Positions 22,005 through 27,076 of a stretch of 27,076 nt of DNA are shown piece after piece; position 1 is the first letter of the stretch; each line of letters begins with the position of its first letter. The stretch comes from JAVBLK01 sp031553565 (GTDB lineage: Bacteria; Bacillota; Clostridia; Christensenellales; DUVY01). Below the pieces are notes generated by a model. It did not search any database. It was not told the origin of the DNA and worked only from the letters and a program-made list of their open reading frames with translations. A program made the translations under genes and the position numbers. The stretch lies in NCBI GenBank assembly GCA_031553565.1, contig JAVBLK010000036.1, positions 1-27,076 of the forward strand, read 5' to 3'.

Positions 22005-23621
22005 ATGGATAACTGGGACGATATCCCCCCTATGCAAGGGGATCTAAGGGATTTAAACACTGCGGACGACTCGGCCTACGGAGAGGAAACTGCCCCGGAC
22101 ACACCGGCCGGCTTAGGCATCGGGGATGATTTTTTTGACAGCCGGGAGAACGACTACTCCGCGGCAGCGCGCGGTCTGAAAAAGGTCAGCTATTACCGCA
22201 GCAAACGCAGGAAACGGATCGCGGCAGGGCTTGCGGCGGCGGTCTTAAGCCTCGGGATCATTCTGGGCGGCATTTTCTATAAGGATATAATTGCGGCGAT
22301 CGTCCCCGCAGCCGCCGGCGGCGACACGGACTTCCATCAGGACGAGGGCAAGGAACCCTTTGCCCCGCGCGACGCAAGACGGTATCTGGGCGCAAAGGAT
22401 ATCGCGTGGGAAATAAACTTAGGCGGCACGGGCGAGGATATTTTGGGAGAGGTTTTCGAGATAAACGAACTCTTTTACCTGTTCGGACAGACGAACTCGA
22501 CCGATTACGATTTTAAGGGGCAGGACTCGGGCGACTTGTTTATGTGTACGATGAACCAGAGCGGCCGCGTACTGACTTCCACGACGTTCGGCACGGATCA
22601 CAAGGATACTTTTATTAAAGTACGGTTCAACGAGAGCGGCTTTTTCCTGCTGGCCATGACGGGCGGCGCGCAATCCTCGGCAACAGTATTCAACATCGGC
22701 TTTGACGGCATAGTCAAAGACGCGTACACATATCCCTCGCCGCAGACCATCCTCCCGAAAGATATATACGCCGAGAGGAATATGGTCTATATATGCGCCG
22801 AGATCCAGAACCAGACGACAAACCTTAAGAGCCCCTTGTTTTTTGCTCTGGACAATCAGCTGGTCTTGCAGTGGCGGCAGCAGCCGGACTCGACAAACTT
22901 TGAATTCGTCGCCATGTACCCCGGTCAAAGCGGCTTTGTAGCCCTCTTCAACGGCGATATAGCCGGACAGAAATACCCCGTATTATGCCGCTTCAACAAG
23001 CTCAGCACTACCACGTTCTTCTATCTTAAGCAGCACGCCGGCTCGAACAATGTTTTTGCGGCGGATATGATACCTTCCGACAACGGCTCGTTCCTGATAT
23101 TGATTTCGGACGAAGGGAACGGGGCGCTGGGCAGCGTTATAAAGGTTTCTCAAACGCTTTTACAGACGGCAAAGCTTTCGACCGAGATCAGGCAATGCGC
23201 GGGCGGCAGGCTGTACGCGGGAGGCGGCGACAAGTTTTATGCGGTGCTAAGTTACGCCGGCAGCGCGCGCGGCCGGCTGATAATAGACGGAGTCAGCGGC
23301 CTGTCGATCGCAAAGGCGGACGGGATCAACGATGTCGGGACCCCCTCTGAATATCTCATAAATACCGGGCGCGTGCTTTTTCTTTCGACGACCGATATCC
23401 CGCTTACGGAAAACATTATGGTCACCTCGATAGACGAGTCGTTTGCGCGGCAGTTTCAGAACACCTACGGCGGCAAGGGCAAGGATACGGCAAAGTGCAT
23501 TTTCAACAGCGGCGCCGGCGACGGACTTGTAGTATTCGGCTCGACCGATTCGACCGGCGGCGACATAGGCAAAAACTTCGGCAGAACCGATATATGGGCG
23601 TTTAAAATTAAGGCGGTATGA
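22005..23621 (+). CDS. single-pass membrane protein with extracellular propeller-like repeats
   Basis: A 538-residue protein. The N-terminal 65 residues are acidic and probably cytoplasmic. A basic RSKRRKR stop then precedes one membrane helix (about 71-93). The rest, outside the cell, is beta-rich with recurring blade-like units: INLGGTGEDILGEVFEINE at about 135-153 echoes NTYGGKGKDTAKCIFN near the end, each followed by a FGxTxSTxxD-type strand. That pattern suggests a beta-propeller of the SBBP/Kelch-like type closing on itself. Function is unknown. The start ATG 22005 has no SD; TAAAAT (21992-21997) ends 7 nt before it. The gene is followed by an AT-rich palindrome (23642-23665). Confidence 0.75.
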   Translation: MDNWDDIPPMQGDLRDLNTADDSAYGEETAPDTPAGLGIGDDFFDSRENDYSAAARGLKKVSYYRSKRRKRIAAGLAAAVLSLGIILGGIFYKDIIAAIVPAAAGGDTDFHQDEGKEPFAPRDARRYLGAKDIAWEINLGGTGEDILGEVFEINELFYLFGQTNSTDYDFKGQDSGDLFMCTMNQSGRVLTSTTFGTDHKDTFIKVRFNESGFFLLAMTGGAQSSATVFNIGFDGIVKDAYTYPSPQTILPKDIYAERNMVYICAEIQNQTTNLKSPLFFALDNQLVLQWRQQPDSTNFEFVAMYPGQSGFVALFNGDIAGQKYPVLCRFNKLSTTTFFYLKQHAGSNNVFAADMIPSDNGSFLILISDEGNGALGSVIKVSQTLLQTAKLSTEIRQCAGGRLYAGGGDKFYAVLSYAGSARGRLIIDGVSGLSIAKADGINDVGTPSEYLINTGRVLFLSTTDIPLTENIMVTSIDESFARQFQNTYGGKGKDTAKCIFNSGAGDGLVVFGSTDSTGGDIGKNFGRTDIWAFKIKAV

Positions 23622-23641
23622 ACTTTCCGGCAAAATTTATC

Positions 23642-23665
23642 AAATATTTTATAGTATAAATATTT
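23642..23665. other. AT-rich palindrome upstream of the EIIC-EAL gene
   Basis: AAATATTTTATA and TATAAATATTT are near-perfect inverted halves around one G. It could be a weak terminator for the preceding gene or a regulator site for the next one. Confidence 0.35.
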
Positions 23666-23682
23666 ATTATTTAGTTAAATAT

Positions 23683-23713
23683 AGTTTACATATAGTTTAC
23701 AATTTGATATAAT
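23683..23713 (+). promoter_or_regulatory. promoter of the EIIC-EAL gene
   Basis: TTTACA (23685-23690), a 17-nt spacer and TATAAT (23708-23713). The -35 lies in a direct repeat, AGTTTACATAT AGTTTACA, which may bind a regulator. Confidence 0.65.
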
Positions 23714-23768
23714 CCTATAAAAATACAGCCGCTTGAAATTCCGGGCGGCCGATGTCAGGATTGTGTTA

Positions 23769-25922
23769 ATGAGTAAGGTAATTTATGAAAAAGAAGAAAT
23801 CGTACAGAAAAAGAGCAACGTTTTCGTAGAAAGATTTGCCGACCTTGTTATCAGGATAGAAAAGAATAAGATTGTTTCCGCAATAAAGAACGGAATTGTT
23901 ACGCTTATCCCCGTTTTTTTGATCGGCTCGGTTGCCCTGATCCTGCTCAATATCCCTATCCCGCAGTATCTTGAATTTATCAAAGGCGTATACGTCGACG
24001 GCGTTCAGACTGTTCCGGGCGTTTTAAATAATTTTGTTTTTGACCTTCTGCTGTTTATACACAATGCAACCTTCGAGACGCTGTCGCTGCTGCTGCTTAT
24101 TACGATAAGCTATTCCTATGCAAAGGAGCTGAAACCCGACAAGCCGCATCTTCATATAAGCGCGGTAATAGCTGCGGCGGCGGCCTTTGTCGCATCGTTC
24201 GATATTTCTACCATAATAAGCAAGCATTACCTTGGTAAGATCGGTACGCTGTACGCTTTGATCGTTTCTATCTGCGCGACAAAGCTGTTTATCGTTATGT
24301 CTGACAGGATCAAATTTAAGAATCGCCCGTATTACACATCTGGCGCGGACAGTAACTTCAGCTTTGCAATGCGCTGCTTTGTGCCGATGCTGTCCATCGT
24401 GGCGGGCTTCGCGCTTGCGAACCGCCTGATCGGGCTTCTTCCGGAAATCGGCAACCTGAACGACCTTATGATCTATATCTTTAACCTGCCTTTTAAATAT
24501 ATCGGCACAAATTTCGGCAGCGGCATTTTATATTGCTTTTTCGTCTCGCTCTTGTGGTTCCTCGGCGTACACGGCGGCAACGTGCTCGACCCCGTTGCCA
24601 GCTCTTTTAGCGGCGGCATCCTCAGCAAGAATACTTTGGATATATTCGTTTCGATGGGCGGCGGCGGCGCGGTCATCTGCCTCATGCTTGCCGTACTTAT
24701 TTTTTCCAAGTCGCGCCACAATAAAAAGCTGGCGCTGTCCGCGGCGCCGTCGGTGGTTTTCAATATAAGCGAGGTCATGGTTTTCGGCCTGCCGGTGGTG
24801 TTCAACGCCGTAATGCTGATACCTTTTCTATTGACGCCGATGGTTTTTCTTGCCACCACGTATATCGCAATGACGACCGGCCTTGTTCCCGCCCCGGTTT
24901 TCGAGGTGAACTGGACCACCCCTATTTTCTTCAACGGCTACATCTCGACAGGCTCGGTCTGGGGGATCGTACTGCAGCTTGTGAACCTTATTATCGGCGT
25001 GGGCATCTACTATCCGTTCGTACGCCTTTCCGAAAAGATCCAGATCGAAAAACAGGGGCGTATACTGAAGGAAATGACCGAGCTGGTTATCGAGGATGAA
25101 AAGAACGGCACGAACAGGCCGCTTTTAGACCGCCGCGACGATATCGGCTCTATGGCGAAGCTGCTTGCCGCAGAAATCAGGCGCACGGTATCGGAGGACA
25201 AGATCGTAATGAATTATCAGCCGCAAATGGACGCACGCGGCAAGATAATAGGCGCCGAGGCGCTCTTAAGGTGGGAATATAATAACGCGCCGGTTTTCCC
25301 GCCGCTGATAATAAAAATCGTGCGCGAGGATAATTTCTACAACGAGCTGTCCGAAAGCGTTATGAGGAAAACGTGCGCCGACGCAAACAATATCCTGGAC
25401 GCATCACCGAATAAGTCGCTGCTGATCTCGGCAAACATCAGCTCCGGCGAACTCAATATCGGTTTTGCTAAATTTATCCTTTCGCTTCTTATCGAATACG
25501 AGATACCGCGCGGCAATTTCGGCCTTGAGATCACCGAATCGGAAATACTCGTTGACTCAAAGGAATCAATGGAGGTCATCGACCTTTTCAAACAGAACAA
25601 GATCGTGCTGTCAATAGACGATTTCTCGATGGGCAGCACGTCGCTTAAATACCTGCAAAACTACAAATTCGATTATGTCAAGCTGGACGGCCAGCTGGTA
25701 AAGAGCCTTCAATCTAATCCGCGCAGCGCGGATATCATAACCTCTATTACTACGCTGGGGAAAACCCTGGGCTTTGAAGTGGTCGCCGAGTACGTAGAAA
25801 ACGAGAACGTGCTGTTCAAGCTGTCGTCGCTTGGCTGCTCGGTATTTCAGGGCTGGTATTACAGCCGCGCCCTGCCCGCAGGCGAGTTCATCGAATACGC
25901 AAGGAATCCGAAAAGGAATTAA
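23769..25922 (+). CDS. PTS EIIC-like membrane domain fused to an EAL c-di-GMP phosphodiesterase
   Basis: A 717-residue protein from ATG 23769 (AGGA 8 nt upstream); a TTG 36 bases earlier has no ribosome site. Residues about 15-420 are a lactose/cellobiose-type PTS EIIC with about ten helices, including GVHGGNVLDPV and the substrate-site NISEVMVFGLP (Glu335). No IIA or IIB domain is attached. Residues about 470-717 are an EAL domain with the catalytic set kept: Glu497 (AEALLRW), Asn556, Glu590 (ITES), Asp617-Asp618 (DDF), Lys638, Glu674 and Gln694 (FQGWYYS). Loop 6 reads DFSMG instead of DFGTG. It probably hydrolyses c-di-GMP in response to a sugar bound in the membrane. This architecture is known in Clostridia. 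Confidence 0.9.
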   Translation: MSKVIYEKEEIVQKKSNVFVERFADLVIRIEKNKIVSAIKNGIVTLIPVFLIGSVALILLNIPIPQYLEFIKGVYVDGVQTVPGVLNNFVFDLLLFIHNATFETLSLLLLITISYSYAKELKPDKPHLHISAVIAAAAAFVASFDISTIISKHYLGKIGTLYALIVSICATKLFIVMSDRIKFKNRPYYTSGADSNFSFAMRCFVPMLSIVAGFALANRLIGLLPEIGNLNDLMIYIFNLPFKYIGTNFGSGILYCFFVSLLWFLGVHGGNVLDPVASSFSGGILSKNTLDIFVSMGGGGAVICLMLAVLIFSKSRHNKKLALSAAPSVVFNISEVMVFGLPVVFNAVMLIPFLLTPMVFLATTYIAMTTGLVPAPVFEVNWTTPIFFNGYISTGSVWGIVLQLVNLIIGVGIYYPFVRLSEKIQIEKQGRILKEMTELVIEDEKNGTNRPLLDRRDDIGSMAKLLAAEIRRTVSEDKIVMNYQPQMDARGKIIGAEALLRWEYNNAPVFPPLIIKIVREDNFYNELSESVMRKTCADANNILDASPNKSLLISANISSGELNIGFAKFILSLLIEYEIPRGNFGLEITESEILVDSKESMEVIDLFKQNKIVLSIDDFSMGSTSLKYLQNYKFDYVKLDGQLVKSLQSNPRSADIITSITTLGKTLGFEVVAEYVENENVLFKLSSLGCSVFQGWYYSRALPAGEFIEYARNPKRN

Positions 25923-26025
25923 GGAAACAATGAATAAATACTCGAGCTGATTTCGGACAGATTTTTGATACAGATTTTAAATTGCCGCCGCAGGCAATGC
26001 CGGGGCATTGACAAGGCGGAAATTT
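25919..26025 (+). repeat. dispersed repeat copy A
   Basis: It starts TTAAGGAAACAATGAATAAAT, overlapping the stop codon of the EIIC-EAL gene. The core hairpin has outer arms 25979-25989 / 26015-26025 (10 of 11 paired) and an inner stem CAATGC / GCATTG (25995-26000, 26005-26010) with loop CGGG. Compared with copies C and D, both arms differ by compensating changes. The far end is unclear: TTATTCAATGGAGTTTTC at 26066-26083 is a weak candidate at the expected distance, but it may instead belong to the insertion sequence. Confidence 0.55.
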
Positions 26026-26027
26026 AG

Positions 26028-27076
26028 AAGCTGTACAAAAAGATGCCGAAAGCAGCCGAAAAGGCTTATTCAATGGAGTTTTCGCCATAAAAATGATATA
26101 ATAACCATATGGAAAAACAGGTTGGAATAGGCGAATTATTGCAATCGGGAGCGAAAGCGACACGGAAGCAAAAATTTTTAGCGGATATGGAAAGCATAGT
26201 GCCGTTTAAGGAGTGGACTGCGTTAATAGAGCCTTATTATTACCAGGAACGCGCCGACAGGCGCGGCCGGCCCGCGGTAGGCATAGAAAAGATGCTGAGG
26301 ATATATTTGTTGCAGGTATGGTATAACCTTGCCGACGAAGCGACAGAGGACAATATATACGACAGCCTTGCAATGCAGCGGTTTGCCGGGGTTGACCTGA
26401 TGAGCGAGAGTGTGCCTGACGGGACAACGCTGTGCTTGTTCCGTAAAATGCTGACTGAAAACAAATTACAGCAAAAGATGATGGCGCAGCTGACGGAAAT
26501 ACTGAAAGTAAACAGAATAATCATGACGAAGGGTACGATAGTAGACGCAACGACAATGCAGGCGCCAAGCTCTACCAAGAACGCAAAGAAAGAGCGCGAC
26601 CCGTATATGAAGTCGGTCAAGAAAGGGAACAACTGGTATTTCGGCTGCAAGGCGCATATCGGAGTTGATCGTGACAGCGGCCTTGTCCACACGGTGAAAA
26701 CGACGCCTGCGAATATACATGACAGCGAGGTTGCGCTTGACTTATTACACGGGCAAGAGAAAAAGGCATACGGCGACAGCGCGTATTTGGGCATAGAAAG
26801 AAAGCCAAATGCACCGAAACGTGTAAAATTCAAGATAGTAAAAAGACTGAGTACAACAAATAAAATACAGGACGAACACAAACGTAAAAGAGCCAAGGAA
26901 TTTGAAACTAAGAAATGCAGCATCCGTGCGCGGGTAGAACACGCCTTCCACATAATCAAAAACAAATTCGGCTGGAAGCGTGTGCGGTACCGGGGCGGTG
27001 GGAAGAACGACAGCCTTTTTCACATCTTATTCACATCGGTAAACCTGCTGATGCTGATACGGCGCGGGATAAAACT
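26028..27076 (+). mobile_element. IS5-family insertion sequence, right end outside the window
   Basis: The left end is placed tentatively near AAGCTGTACAAAAAG (26028 onward), preceded by TTAG (26024-26027), which fits the YTAR-type 4-bp target of IS5 relatives. This cannot be checked because the right end is missing. A TATAAT (26097-26102) lies just before the transposase start. Confidence 0.6.
26109..27076 (+). CDS. IS5-family transposase (partial, no stop within window)
   Basis: 322 codons are open from ATG 26109 to the window end, without frameshift. The order of motifs follows the IS5 transposase: MLRIYLLQVWYNLADEATED in the N-terminal domain, PDGTTLCLFRKML, and then the DDE catalytic fold. 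The catalytic residues are Asp146 (IVDATTMQAPSSTKN), Asp223 (AYGDSAYLG) and Glu277 (RARVEHAFHIIK). IS5 transposases are about 326 residues, so only a few C-terminal residues should be missing. No clear SD precedes the ATG. The protein appears intact and could be active. It lies 186 bases past the EIIC-EAL gene, next to repeat copy A. Confidence 0.92.
   Translation, partial: MEKQVGIGELLQSGAKATRKQKFLADMESIVPFKEWTALIEPYYYQERADRRGRPAVGIEKMLRIYLLQVWYNLADEATEDNIYDSLAMQRFAGVDLMSESVPDGTTLCLFRKMLTENKLQQKMMAQLTEILKVNRIIMTKGTIVDATTMQAPSSTKNAKKERDPYMKSVKKGNNWYFGCKAHIGVDRDSGLVHTVKTTPANIHDSEVALDLLHGQEKKAYGDSAYLGIERKPNAPKRVKFKIVKRLSTTNKIQDEHKRKRAKEFETKKCSIRARVEHAFHIIKNKFGWKRVRYRGGGKNDSLFHILFTSVNLLMLIRRGIK

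Noticed and set aside
26240..26965. Long minus strand open frame over the insertion sequence
   Set aside because: The + strand encodes an intact IS5-type transposase with all DDE residues, so this is its shadow.
1..27076. CRISPR array
   Set aside because: No regularly spaced direct repeats and no cas-like genes are present.

Overview
The window looks like chromosome of a low-to-mid-GC anaerobic Firmicute, probably a poorly characterised Clostridia lineage. The reasons are a CIRCE-controlled hsp20, an FeoA/FeoB pair, a Gx-transporter / NusG-domain-II / FMN-transferase set, a GyrB/ParE-GyrA/ParC operon, a PTS EIIC-EAL fusion and good Shine-Dalgarno (SD) sites on many genes. This placement is inferred from gene content; no rRNA is present.

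Layout. 1-1430: a repeat copy, a DUF3137-like membrane protein and a very small protein. 1485-2205: hsp20 with its promoter and HrcA operator. 2349-3352: terminator, a DUF1614-like membrane protein, intergenic hairpin and repeat end. 3353-6539: feoA-feoB-rluA-type cluster (minus strand). 6667-9174: a three-gene minus-strand operon (lipoprotein FMN transferase, NusG-domain-II protein, Gx transporter) resembling part of flavin-based extracellular electron transfer loci. 9255-9925: a repeat, a strong promoter, a short terminated leader and two tRNA-Leu genes. 9953-13249: a visibly AT-rich island holding a small membrane protein and a Pycsar-like anti-phage pair (nucleotide cyclase plus membrane effector), followed by a broken serine recombinase remnant (13279-13601). 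13653-14759: a protein of unknown function. 14826-14990: a complete repeat copy. 15015-19525: type II topoisomerase operon. 19768-21897: murG and a convergent esterase. 22005-25922: a membrane-anchored propeller-like protein and an EIIC-EAL fusion. 25919-27076: a repeat copy and an IS5-family element cut by the window end.

Three things stand out. First, the cyclase of the Pycsar-like pair has two cyclase-like domains whose catalytic residues appear split between them, plus an AGS-C-type sensor. Second, a dispersed repeat about 160 bp long with imperfect terminal inverted repeats carries a central hairpin whose stems change in compensating ways between copies. Third, several genes have a -10 box ending 6-7 nt before the ATG with no Shine-Dalgarno site, which suggests leaderless mRNAs. 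All calls come from reading the sequence and memory of families; no searches were run.
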